Source of the DNA: Collybiopsis luxurians FD-317 M1
Lineage: Eukaryota; Basidiomycota; Agaricomycetes; Agaricales; Omphalotaceae
Assembly: GCA_000827265.1 (NCBI GenBank)
Contig: KN834786.1
Coordinates: forward strand, 262,683 to 326,682
Length of the DNA stretch: 64,000 bases
Direction of reading: 5' to 3'
Of this stretch, positions 1 through 10,625 are shown piece after piece (positions within the stretch are counted from its first letter, which is position 1; each line of letters starts with the position of its first letter). Both the position numbers and the translations under genes were made by a program. The notes beneath the pieces were generated by a model. It did no database searches. It worked only from the letters and a program-made list of their open reading frames with translations, and was not told the DNA's origin.

Positions 1-595
1 ATTGAGCCATGCCGACGCAGCCAGAACATTGGGGTGTGATCGAGCTTCGACTTGAGGTTTTGTCCAACTAGAACGAGAGACGAAATGGTACCAGCTTTCT
101 GTTAATAACGAATGATAAACCCACTAGAGCTCGAAAAATTGTTTGTCCTTCGCAGGGAATCCTGTTTCGATTGTTTTAGAGATAGAGCGTAGGGGTATAC
201 GGAGAGACCTGCCTGGGACATCCGGGTTCGTTTTGACGAATTCCTTGAGGGAATCTTGCCATCCTCTAGCATCTTTGTCGTCCACAACATCTCTAATCAC
301 GACAGTTCCGATTCGTCGAATTTCATCAGCCCTTTCTGGGGGTAGAGATGCGAGCTCCGAAAATTTGACTTGCGGGATGTACTGTGAAGCTATTAGTAAT
401 GTCGAGGGCGCTATTCAAGTAAACAAGATTACGAACCTCTGGGCCTTTCACCGAAACACGCTCAGAGACCTTCCCCAGCTCATCGATAATCTCTGCCCAA
501 GCTTTAGTAATACGTGCGCGGAAATCGGGACCGTAAGAAGAAGCAATATCAAGCTTGAGTTTCAGAAAAGTATTAGTGTGTTCGTTAGAAGACAT
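1..595 (-). CDS. DUF1479 family protein (YbiU-like), 5' part, cut by left edge
   Basis: Minus-strand gene starting at the ATG at 595 (protein begins MSSNEHTN) and running off the left edge. Four exons can be joined: an N-terminal helix ending in KGPE, then a stretch containing RRIGTVVIRDVVDD and FVKTNPDVPG, then a short FPAKDKQFFELY exon, then WTKPQVEARSHPNVLAA. This order (a conserved V(I)RDVV motif, then a Tyr-Trp-(T/S)-Lys-x-Q motif) is what I recall of DUF1479, a family related to Fe(II)/2-oxoglutarate oxygenases that is common in fungi and known in bacteria as YbiU. The substrate is unknown. The metal-binding residues lie outside the window. An apparent upstream start at 616 is a TTG codon, so 595 is preferred. 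Family assignment is fairly secure; function is not. Confidence 0.8.
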
Positions 596-1308
596 GTTGT
601 TGGGGTTTGCAGGCAAAGACCGCGAGGCTTTTTATACAATGATGGATACCATATAAATGGGTCTGTGACTCGTGGCGGTGATTTTCCGATTTACCAGGTC
701 AACTCAAAGTCCGACTTTGAGGCCAGAGGATATCGGATGTAGATCCACGACTCGTGAACGGTTCACAGCTATATTAGTATTCTAATGGCTTCTGACTCAT
801 CGCCAGACGGAGTACTTGCCGCCTTGAATTGAGGGCAAAGAACAGTGTTCTGCGTTTGAAGGAGCTACAGCCGTTGATCCAAATCAAAGTATGTAAACCG
901 TTCTGCGGCAGATGGAGTTATGTTACAGAAATAGCCGCTGGTCATGATTATAGTGTTTCTTCGTCGTTCCTGGCCGTCGAACAATTCGTTTCTCGGAGAG
1001 ATGAAGAAACCTGTACAAAGCAGACGAATTCGTTGTACCGTCACTTTACCTCTAACGTGAGTAGCCGTCTCTACTGAAGGTATCGAGATGGTCAGGGAGG
1101 AGTGTTGATCGAGAAGAACACATACGAATCCAGGACCAATTATAGGTTGACTTTTTACGAGAACTATCGTGCAAACAAGCGTACGTGGCATACCGCATTG
1201 GTTGGGAAAATTAACTCCGTCGATCGTCGTCAAGTCGGTTTTAAAGCGTGTCATATTATGAAATAACATCTCGTAGTACACTGAGAGTATGTACGATGCA
1301 ACAGCTAA
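596..1308. other. Intergenic, no gene recognised
   Basis: This 713 bp stretch separates the start of the DUF1479 gene from the end of the Ypt6 gene. It should hold the DUF1479 promoter (a TATA-like run lies near 632-655 on the minus strand) and the Ypt6 3' untranslated region. A 138-codon minus-strand open frame at 865-1281 has no recognisable domain and is not called. Confidence 0.5.
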
Positions 1309-2251
<943 letters not shown>

Positions 2252-2446
2252 TCGAGCTGCTCAGGTTTAATGAAGCTCTGAAGGAGTGGGTATTTGGAAA
2301 ACTGAACTGAACAGTGAACGTGTAGCAGAAAGGCCGTGTTAATGGGCGTCTACACGGTGACCGTGTTTACTTCAAACGCTGCTGACAAACAATCTCAGCG
2401 CCCAAAATACAAGGCAGCAACCGTTTTCATTAAAGCATTGGTAAAT

Positions 2447-3643
2447 CTATAAATATTGATAGAAAAAGTGAGGAAGCAGATTCATCCACCAAGCTCGAAA
2501 CAACGTCTGTCCTCCTTCCTCTCGCATTATTTTGAAAGCGCAGTCTATCAATCCGGTATACGGCTCGGCTTCGACCCTTGTTCTAAATTCAAAAGATCAA
2601 ACTTCCGACGGCCAACAGCGTTCCTGGAAATAGTCCGTACCTGTTTACATTCACAGTGGAATACTCCTGCAAGTAGGCACCTTCAGTTTCCTCCACAAAG
2701 CTTGCTTCTTCGAGGCCAAAATTACGTTGGACAGAGAGCTTTGTAACCGTGACTTGAAGGGGTACACAGAGTATTTCAAAGACAATCGCTATAGCGAGGC
2801 TGCCAATGTATAAAAGGACATAAGGCCCTTTTTGAGCGAGGAACAGTAGTCGGACTTGCAGATAGCCGTGTAGCATCACCCATTGAAGTAACAGACCCAC
2901 TACAAGGCCTGGGGTGAGGTAGAGTACCCAGAGGTGACGGCGCTCATGTGGCGTTAGCAATGCTTTTAGGGAAGTAGATGGTCCAAAGATAGAGAGCCTA
3001 TAAGGCGTAACAATAGCTCTTCGATCGTTGAGCTCTACTTCAGATGACTATAGTTATCTGGATACTTACCGATTGATGATGATCTGGAATGGAATACCCA
3101 CAAGCAAAGAGAGCAGTATAGAAGGAATACCATAACCGGTGCCGAGTATAGGGAGACTGGAAGGTAGCATCCCGCGTTGGAATGATATTCTACCGAACCA
3201 TAAGCCCGATGAGATCAAGCCAGAGACCAGAAGGTTTAGGAAGGTGGGGACTAGTGTTGGGTCTCGATGAGACAACTAACCCCATTGACGCTGCAAGCTT
3301 ACTCACTGAAACCTTTGTAGAACCCAGTCCAGCCCTAATCAGAGAATGAGATTACTATCAACTTTCCAAAACGTGGACGAACCTCGACAGCATTAACTCT
3401 CTTCATCATCCCAAAGTAGCCAAAATCCCCTATCCGAACAAGTCAGAACATGATAGACTTTGGTGAAGATGAACACGAGTGACCTGGAACTATCGCTGGT
3501 ATCAGACCTTCAATTTGAATTTCTGGTACTCTAAGTATGTAGTTTGCCCGGTATCGAATCAATACAGATCCAAAAGGATGTACAATGAGCAAACTAGCAA
3601 GCACGACCGCGAGAGGACGAAGGGAATCGAGTAGATAGGACAT
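2447..3643 (-). CDS. Mitochondrial-carrier-like membrane protein
   Basis: Multi-exon minus-strand gene. The N-terminal exon (from 3643, MSYLLDSLRPLAVVLASLL) is hydrophobic. A later exon carries GWTGFYKGF, which resembles the Gly-rich half of a mitochondrial carrier repeat. The middle exons at 3066-3275 and 2589-2960 each hold two or more membrane segments. After a last intron the C-terminal exon reads TRVEAEPYTGLIDCAFKIMR, then a GLFRAWW-like turn, and stops at 2447; this is a typical end of a carrier repeat. The repeats are degenerate and the canonical PX(D/E)XX(K/R) signatures are not clear, so the transported substrate cannot be inferred. It could equally be an Ugo1-like or other non-transporting carrier-fold protein. 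The N-terminus is uncertain, since upstream sequence could add another exon. Confidence 0.65.
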
Positions 3644-4379
3644 ATTGTTGGCTACGAATGCTGGCAGTCTCTTTGGGTGTGAGAATGGACGACGGCAAAC
3701 AACCTGGGTTGAATAAAACTATGTATAGAGACCGCGCTTTTTGGTATCGTGATGATGCGGCTGAAGCGGCTGTAGGCCGGATCCCCATCCAAGGCTTCAG
3801 AGGTGGACGAATGAGCTTTACTCTACGTCGTATGTTATATTGACCCAAACGCCAGGACCCAGGTTACATCCGTATGGCATTCCTGGTTTTTCCTTCCTCG
3901 CTACAGTGGGGGAGCTGGAGGAGCCAAGGAGAAGCAAGTGATTGATGAGCGCTTGACGCTTGATGCAGCTACTCAGCGGTAACAGCCTTGAAGACACGTT
4001 CCATTTTCTGAGCTCAGCCGGACTACACCCAAGCTCTACCATAGATGCTAAGAACGGTAAGAAACGAAAGAGATAAGATACCACGTGGATTGATTCTCAG
4101 AAAGGCAAATAGCTGAGAGCTCCCCAAGGCCCAAAACAGTATTCAGAGTGCACGCCGTTCTTTACAGCAATAAGCCTTAACTCAAGTTATACAAGCCAAT
4201 AATATGGAAATGATAATTATAGAAACCGAGATATTTGTTTTAATTTATGTAGTACACATACTCTTGATACCAGCGTCTGTATAACCAGTTTTTCACGACA
4301 TATACATACCGTCGTCCACAATGTCCTGCATCCTCTCCTCCCCTTAGAAAGACACTTGTAGATACGCACCAACCGCACC
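3644..4379. other. Intergenic between carrier-like gene and kexin gene
   Basis: Contains the upstream region of the carrier-like gene and the 3' flank of KEX2. An 88-codon minus-strand frame at 3818-4084 might include an extra 5' exon of the carrier-like gene, but no motif supports it. Confidence 0.4.
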
Positions 4380-7300
4380 CTACGGCTCATCACGATACGC
4401 TCCTTGCCTCAAATCTGTCCTACTCGCTCCAGGCGATACACCCCCCTCATCTTCATCATCTAAAAACCCCGAATGGAAACCCACTTCATTCCCGCCCACG
4501 TCTCCCCTTCCTCCTCTTAATCCGCCCCTGGAGCCACTGTTATTCGGATTCAACCTAGTACCCTCATCCGCATCCTCATCCTCATCATCATCATCAGACA
4601 CCTCCCCAAACGCATCATACAGCTCCCGCGTCCTCCCACTCCGAGGTGGCCCATTATCGCTCTGCCTCCTTCGTCCACTCATCAACCCTCCTCCCTGCCC
4701 CTCCGCCAACCCAGTCATCGGCATGTCATCATTCGCAGCCAAACTCTCATACGCCATCCTAGACTTCTGCATATTCCGCCTTCGTCTCCAGAAGAACACG
4801 GCAGCACCCAGACCGAACAAGGCAACCAGCGCAATCGCACCTCCGAACCATTTTTTATTCGAGGAGAGCTTGGACAGGTCGGAAAAGTAACCTTCGTCTG
4901 GTGTAGGCGTTGAAGACGGCCTGGCGCTCCCGTCGCCAAAGGCAGGCTTGGTGTTTTCTCCTTCGGCGGAGCCATGATCGCCTGGGAGGTGATCTGTTGG
5001 CCGGGTAGGTAATCGGGTCGTTGACGGTGAGTCGCCAGAGGTAGATGTTGAATCCCGGTCTTCGGGAGGCGGGAATATCCATTGGTCGGACTCATTCGGG
5101 TAAGAAGGGACTTCATATTTTGGTGTGGGTTTTGAAGCATCGAGAGCTGCACCCCAAAATACCATATTCCATCCTAGGAAGGAGCCGGTGTTGTTTCTGT
5201 TCGAGTGGAAAATTACATAAAAAGATCAGTAGCAAAGAAAGCTACTCACGGATTCGATTGATCCGACACTCGAATTGTCCACGTTCCAGTTGGGTTTTCA
5301 CCCCTACGAGAAAGAAGATCAGTATCGAAGAAATTCCACAGAAATCATCCAGCGAAATACTAACCAATGTTTCACACTCATAAACACCCAGCCGGGGTAT
5401 CCATCTGAATCCTCGTCCTTCTCCCTCCTAGCCCCAAGCACACTAACAGCTCCCTGCGGACTCGTAATCGATACCTCAACATCCCCCCTCCGCGCGTGCT
5501 GTATCCACACCCGGACTTGTATATGTTCTAGGTACTGAGGGTCAAAATTGGCATTGGCAAGCGCGTCCGAGGTTAGTTCGAGAGTGGAGGTAACGCTAAA
5601 ACGGTTGGCATCCGAATCATGTTCAGCACCGTCGCCTAGGTGAGAGGAAGAAGCTGAAGGTGCTTGGGCGGGGTCCTGTGGGATCTTCAAGCCACCGTTG
5701 TATTCTTGCTTTTCGTTGAAGGTTCCATTGTTGAGTTGTACCTGGAAAGATTGATCAACAGTTAGTTCCGGCGACGAGTTGTAAACGCAGCCCAATTACT
5801 GACCGAATGCGTCCTAACCCAAACCTGCGGCTTGACTGATTTCCAGTTCTGCGCTGCCTTGACAAACTCGTACCCATCCATAGCGCCATATCCGTATTTA
5901 TATGAATAAGGTTTGCCTTTTATGCCCGACGAAACATCGTTGGCAGGTGTCTATGAAAAAGCAAAATTTTGCGAATATTGCCCATCAGCTTGGTTCAAGT
6001 TTGAGCACAGTTTCGAACGTACCTTTCCATCTCCTTCTACGCCTCTGACCCAGCCTTTCGTCTCTTCCCAGTCTGGGTCGTCAGGGTTAACCTGGCGTGC
6101 GGTGAGAATAGACAGATACTGGACGTCTCTCCACGTCAAATCGGGGTTAGCTTCCAAAGCCAAAGCGATTACGCCGACAGCGTTCGGAGCAGCAGCAGAG
6201 GTACCTCCGTGGGTATAAGCGCAGGTAGTGGTTCCTTTATCCGTTGTCACCTATGAGAGGAAAGGCGGTAAGTGGAATTGGAGACGACAAATAAGACCAT
6301 TGTACAATATGCTTTCCACTGCCCGAACTATACGCCACCACCATATTGGCAGCGCACGGTTCTGAATAGTACGGGTGCAGTCCTTTGTAGTCGATCGCAC
6401 TAACGGTGACACTGTAAATGCTATTCGTATAGCCATCAAAGTTGCACTGATCTCCATGAGCAGCTCCGTTGCCCGACGCAAAGACGAAAATGCTTCCTTT
6501 CCCGCCACGTCCATTATTTATCCCATTGACCACAGCTTTTTGAATAAGTGTAGAAGGACCCTCCATGCTTCTTCCATCATCGGGGGGACCCCAGCTGCAT
6601 GAGTATATACTGACGTTTTGAAACCCGTAATTGAGTGCGGCCGCCTCATCTACGTCGGTGATGGGACCGGAAAGGATACGCACGCCGGATACACGAGAGT
6701 TGTATGCAATTCCAACACCGCACAAAGTATTCTTTTGTGCAGCAATTTGACCTGCACAGCGGGTGCCGTGATGATCGGCGGGCAGTTTGGGAGTTGGGAG
6801 AGGAACGTGGTCGTTGAAGTCGTAGGAATCCGCTGCATCCTAGAGAAAGGCCAATTCGCATTTTTGGTCCCCTGACACGGAGACGTATACTCACAAAGTT
6901 ATCCTTTAAATCCTCGCTGTCATAATCCAGACCATCGTCAACGAGGCTACTTATAACGCCCGTCCCAGTTAAACCTAGTTCCTCCCAGACACCTGTCACA
7001 TTCATCATATGAGAAGGAAAATCGTCATTTATGAGATGCCATTGGTCAGGAAAGAGAGGATCTTGTATTCCGAGACGCTGGGCGGCGGCTCGGGCAGGGG
7101 AAGGGGAAGTTGACTCGGAAGAATCTTGGGGAAGCGGAATGGGAGCCCGCTTAACTCGTTGCTTGAGAACCTGTCGAGAAAGAGATTTAACGGAGGAAGC
7201 GAACAGACGAGCTTCCGAATCGCGTTCTGAAAGGTCCGCCTTTGCCCTAGTCTTCATATGTCCATACGTGTCCAGCACCGGATCCGTCTCCTCTCGAACC

Positions 7301-7548
7301 GCCAGCTCCGGCTTTGGTACCCTTACTAGCCAATGATCCGCCAATTCTCCTGCTTGCTCAACTATTTCAACGCCGAGAATGCGAGTTATCTCGTCTAACG
7401 GTAATGAATACGTTTTGGTATGTTCAAGCACATAATAATTGTGCGTATCATAGTATCTTTTTGCTGGCGACGATACGGCGAGAGCGGAAGGTAGTGGAGG
7501 GGAAATAAGGAGAGCGAGCAGGAGGGTTACAGGTAAAGGAAGAGGCAT
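4380..7548 (-). CDS. KEX2: Kexin, furin-type proprotein convertase
   Basis: Serine endoprotease of the late Golgi that cuts secretory precursors after Lys-Arg or Arg-Arg. Start at 7548 opens a signal peptide (residues 1-24, ending LPSALA). The propeptide follows, with an autoprocessing site VKR|AP at residues 132-135. The catalytic Asp is in SLVDDGLDY (about residue 204), the His in DHHGTRCAGQ on the next exon, the oxyanion Asn in FASGNGA, and the nucleophile Ser in HGGTSAAAPN. The P domain follows (LDSDALANANFDPQYLEHI-like region, 5319-5795). A Ser/Thr/Pro-rich stem, one membrane segment (GGAIALVALFGLGAAVFFW) and a long acidic cytoplasmic tail with an Asp/Glu run complete the protein, about 890 residues. 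All active-site residues are present and at least five introns break the gene. It sits next to two secreted-protein genes with dibasic sites. Confidence 0.96.
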
Positions 7549-7788
7549 TACAGGCTTGAGCCAACCTCGTCGTCGTAGTAGTAGTAGGAAAACAGAAAAA
7601 TATAAATTCCAGTTGGTGGCTGTACAGTCGCGTATCAGCAGTGAGCACGGCCGACCAAAGCCATAAATGGAAATGTTCGGCAAAAGGATTGCTTCAGAGT
7701 TGCGACAGTATATTCATATCAAGACTACTCCTCGAGGCATTACCAACTACTACTAATGATGACTACAAACAGTATCATATGCAGCCTT

Positions 7789-8434
7789 TCAAGACGACGC
7801 GGCCAATAGCTTCATGGCTTCCGCAGCGTCCAACTCGTTCTGCGTCAACTGGTTATGATTGAATCCGATGAGTCCAGTTAGCTTCCTTCCCTCATGTTTG
7901 TATAGCGATCCCATCTGCAAACTCTCCGAAATATATCCTTTAAATTGTTCGGTACCATCAGGAGAAAACCTGAACCACATCACTTTCTGGCCGTTCTTTT
8001 CAGGAGCGAGCGAGGGTGGATTGGTTTGAAAGCCTGTAACAGGTGTTGCCCCTGTAATTTTGATGTGACCCTCTCGAATTGCAGTCTGCAAAAACCACTG
8101 GACTTTTTGCTGGGCAGCCAGGATCTTTGTCTGATCCAAATGTTCCGCTTCTGCCACTTTGTTCTTTCTGGTTATCCAAGCAACGACAGCACCTGCACGG
8201 CGCTCGACAGATTCTACGTTTCGGGCGCCCCACTCATGAGTTGACTCGGTGGCTCGAGCCATGACACCGTCAGAGCCAACGCTCAAATCGCTTCGTGCCT
8301 ATAAAATTTTTTGTATCAGAGAGGAGCGGCAGAAAATGAAAATGAAAACACACAGCGATTGGCGTTGCCAAACACAGAGTGGGGAGTAAACATCCGAGAA
8401 TGAGAGCAATGTAGGTGCTGAATGTGAATCGCAT
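7789..8434 (-). CDS. Small secreted protein, family member 1
   Basis: Two exons, 8354-8434 and 7789-8298, joined in phase 0, give 196 residues. Exon 1 is a complete signal peptide (MRFTFSTYIALILGCLLPTL...ATPIA, 27 residues). Exon 2 opens ARSDLSVGSDG and continues through THEWGAR to a dibasic site VERRAG at residues 58-63, then a globular region ending at the stop at 7789. It is paralogous to the genes at 9422-10073 and 26467-27122: same intron position just after the signal peptide, same R-x-D-L opening, same NGQ...M-x-F-x-F and SESL motifs. I know no named domain. The Arg-Arg site could be cut by the kexin encoded next door, leaving about 135 residues. Secretion is well supported; function is unknown. 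Confidence 0.85.
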
Positions 8435-9151
8435 ATTGCGAGATGATTGGGCAGAGTGAGATTGGGTAGAGGAGTGAACGGAAGAAGCTTCTTTTGACCA
8501 GCAAAAGATACTTGACCTGCAAGATGGGTGGCTCGAAAATTTCTGTTTCGATTTTATACGATTTGCGCAAGACTCGGCATAAGAACCCGGCGCATTCCAT
8601 ATGATCCTTATCAAGGGTTGTTCGACGCTGTTCCACAATTTCCAATCCTTTTTTTTCATGCCTTCTTTCGCATCAGAGTCGGGTTGAGCAATACATAAGT
8701 TAAAATAACAAAGACATTCTTCAGTGTAAAGTCGAGCTTGTTCAAGCTGAAAAGTTACACGATATGAAGTCTTCAAGTTGTTCAAACTTGGCGGCCTCCG
8801 TGCACGCAAGGTTCTTGTCGCTCGTTCGTTCGTTTAGAATATGATGCGATCCGAACCCCGGTATTACCGAACTCTTCCACCATTTTATTTCAGCGATCAC
8901 TGATAACCGTCGCTACAGATCCTTGTGCATAACATAACACCGCCTGCATTTGCCCGCGCAGACTGCCTTCAATGTGGTGTGACAAAGCAGCAATCGGGCC
9001 GAGATGCCGGGCCTTGCGACTTTCAAACTGCCGAGCACAGTAAAAAATTGACTACGTGGGTGAACGCAAGCAGTGTAAGGCAAGTCTGAAGTCACGAACT
9101 GACCCTAAAGTCTCGTTGCTGTAAGTAAAAAGTCATCCTTGACATCGATAA
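8435..9151. other. Intergenic: promoter of secreted protein 1, then no gene
   Basis: The first 130 bases hold the conserved upstream block and a TATA-like TATAAAA near 8553-8560 on the minus strand. The rest up to the tRNA shows no gene or repeat that I can recognise. Confidence 0.5.
8487..8528 (-). promoter_or_regulatory. Conserved upstream block of secreted-protein family (copy 1)
   Basis: About 42 bp, lying 53-94 bp upstream of the start codon at 8434. On the minus strand it reads approximately CATCTTGCAGGTCAAGTATC followed by TTTTGCTGGTCAAAAGAAGC. Nearly the same block precedes the other two family members. A TATAAAA lies about 30 bp further upstream, so the block probably spans the transcription start and 5' leader. 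Confidence 0.7.
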
Positions 9152-9233
9152 CGACGCCAGCAGGATTCGAACCTGCGCCCTCAAAGAGGAACAGATTTCT
9201 AATCTGTCGCCGTAACCACTTGGCTATAGCGCC
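9152..9233 (-). tRNA. tRNA-Ser (anticodon AGA)
   Basis: Reading the minus strand from 9233, an 82-nt cloverleaf forms. The acceptor strand GGCGCTA pairs with TGGCGTC (two G-U pairs). The D arm is GCC/GGC. The anticodon stem ACAGA/TCTGT closes a loop TTAGAAA with anticodon AGA. The variable arm is CCTC-TTT-GAGG, and the T arm is GCAGG-TTCGAAT-CCTGC. The long variable arm and AGA anticodon identify serine. No intron. Confidence 0.95.
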
Positions 9234-9421
9234 TCCACAAGTGGGGGACAGCGCCACCATCATCTTGCTCAAATTCACCTCTTACCCGTTTGTGAGCGAG
9301 GCAGCCTCAAATGAAGTAACCCAGTATTCAAATGCACAAAACTCTTCATGCAATCACCAACACATCCTCTGCACGAACTCGCATTCTCAGGTTGTAATTC
9401 TACCAACATTTCTACGAATCC

Positions 9422-10073
9422 TCAACCCGACTTCATTGTCATCAATCCTTCAACAGCTTGCTTTTCTTCAGCCGTTAAAACGAACGAATTCGATCCGTAT
9501 ATCTGCTCAAACTGCTTCGATTCCTTGTTATACTCCATCAACACATGCGCATTCAAGCTCTCCGCCACCATTCCCAAGAATGAATCGGACTTGTCAGCAG
9601 GCATAAACCCAAACGCCAGCATGCGTTGTCCGTTAGGTCGCGTCCTAAGTGAGGGTTTCTTGCTCCCAAAACTCAAGCTGTTGACATTGAATGCCTTAAG
9701 GTGGCCTTTGGATATCGCTTCCTGCAACAGTTTTCGAGCGGCTTGTTCCGCTTGTGGAATTTTCGAGGCTTCCAATTGCTTGTCCTGCGCTATCTGGAGC
9801 CAAATCGCCTGTGGGGTGCCCGCACGGCGCTCGGGAGATTCCAGTGCTCGAGCGTCCCACTCGTAAACTGGTTCTACAGCCCGACCTGCGATCCTATCAG
9901 AGCCAATGCTCAAGTCATTCCGAGCCTGTAGAGGTTTGGGTCACGAAAAGCAAAATATCGTTTGTAATAATTCGTGAACTTACGATAACTGGTTTCGCCA
10001 TACACAAGGTAGGCAATAAGCACCCGAGGAAAAGGGTAAGGTAGGTGGTGTTAAGAGCGAATGTGCACCGCAT
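9422..10073 (-). CDS. Small secreted protein, family member 2
   Basis: Two exons, 9984-10073 and 9422-9925, joined in phase 0, give 197 residues. Exon 1 (30 residues) is a signal peptide beginning MRCTFALNTTYLTLFLGCLL and ending AKPVI. Exon 2 opens ARNDLSIGSDR and reaches a dibasic site PERRAG at residues 61-66. It then has a charged helical region, a RPNGQRMLAFGF motif, and a C-terminal acidic helix (LTAEEKQAVEGLM). It is the closest relative of the gene at 7789-8434: same orientation, same intron position, separated only by tRNA-Ser, which suggests tandem duplication. No known domain is recognised. A secreted protein with possible kexin processing is the best description. Confidence 0.85.
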
Positions 10074-10625
10074 ATTGAGAGGAAAGATGGAGAGAGATAG
10101 AGTGAGTCGGGGAAAGAGAAATGCCACGTCCTGTTGAAGTGCGAATGAAAGAGGCTACTTTTGACCAGCAAAAGATGCTTGACCTGCAAGATAGGGGAGC
10201 TGGTAGTTTTTGCCCTGCTTTTATACGCTATCAGAGCCAGCCACACGTGGACCTGAAATTGTCATAGAAGGACCGAACTGTGGTAACCCTGAAACAGGCG
10301 ATTTATATCCCCAAAACCATCTCTCAGTCGAGATTGAACGAGGTACTTCAAAAGGAATACGATTTCATGTCGTGCAATGATATCTTGCTGTCTATTTCGC
10401 CAAAGGGCAACGTCGAACGAAGAGCTAGAGCCTAAGGGTTGTCGCGAAAATCGCGCCTGAGCTAATGTAGTCCGGGACCACGGTTGAACAATCTTGAACA
10501 GTTTACGCGCAATGGTCTGAAACGTTTGGTGACTTGCGCTGTCTTTGAGTGAGGTATTCACGAAAGCATAAAAGCTCCTCTACTTAGAAAAACTACAAGA
10601 TTACAGATCATAACTATATCGTAAA
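10074..10625. other. Intergenic: promoter of secreted protein 2 and 3' flank of ATG9
   Basis: Holds the conserved upstream block (10154-10196) and a TATAAAA on the minus strand near 10218-10226. The remainder up to the ATG9 stop shows nothing recognisable. Confidence 0.5.
10154..10196 (-). promoter_or_regulatory. Conserved upstream block of secreted-protein family (copy 2)
   Basis: Counterpart of the block at 8487-8528, lying 81-123 bp upstream of the start at 10073. The minus strand reads approximately TATCTTGCAGGTCAAGCATC followed by TTTTGCTGGTCAAAAGTAGC. A TATAAAA lies about 30 bp further upstream. Confidence 0.7.

Noticed and set aside
865..1281. 138-codon minus-strand open frame downstream of YPT6
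   Set aside because: No motif, no splice context and no codon pattern like the neighbours; it lies in the likely 3' flank of YPT6.
4715..5152. Long alternative frames across the kexin tail
   Set aside because: They are shadows of the 261-codon true frame encoding the membrane anchor and acidic tail.
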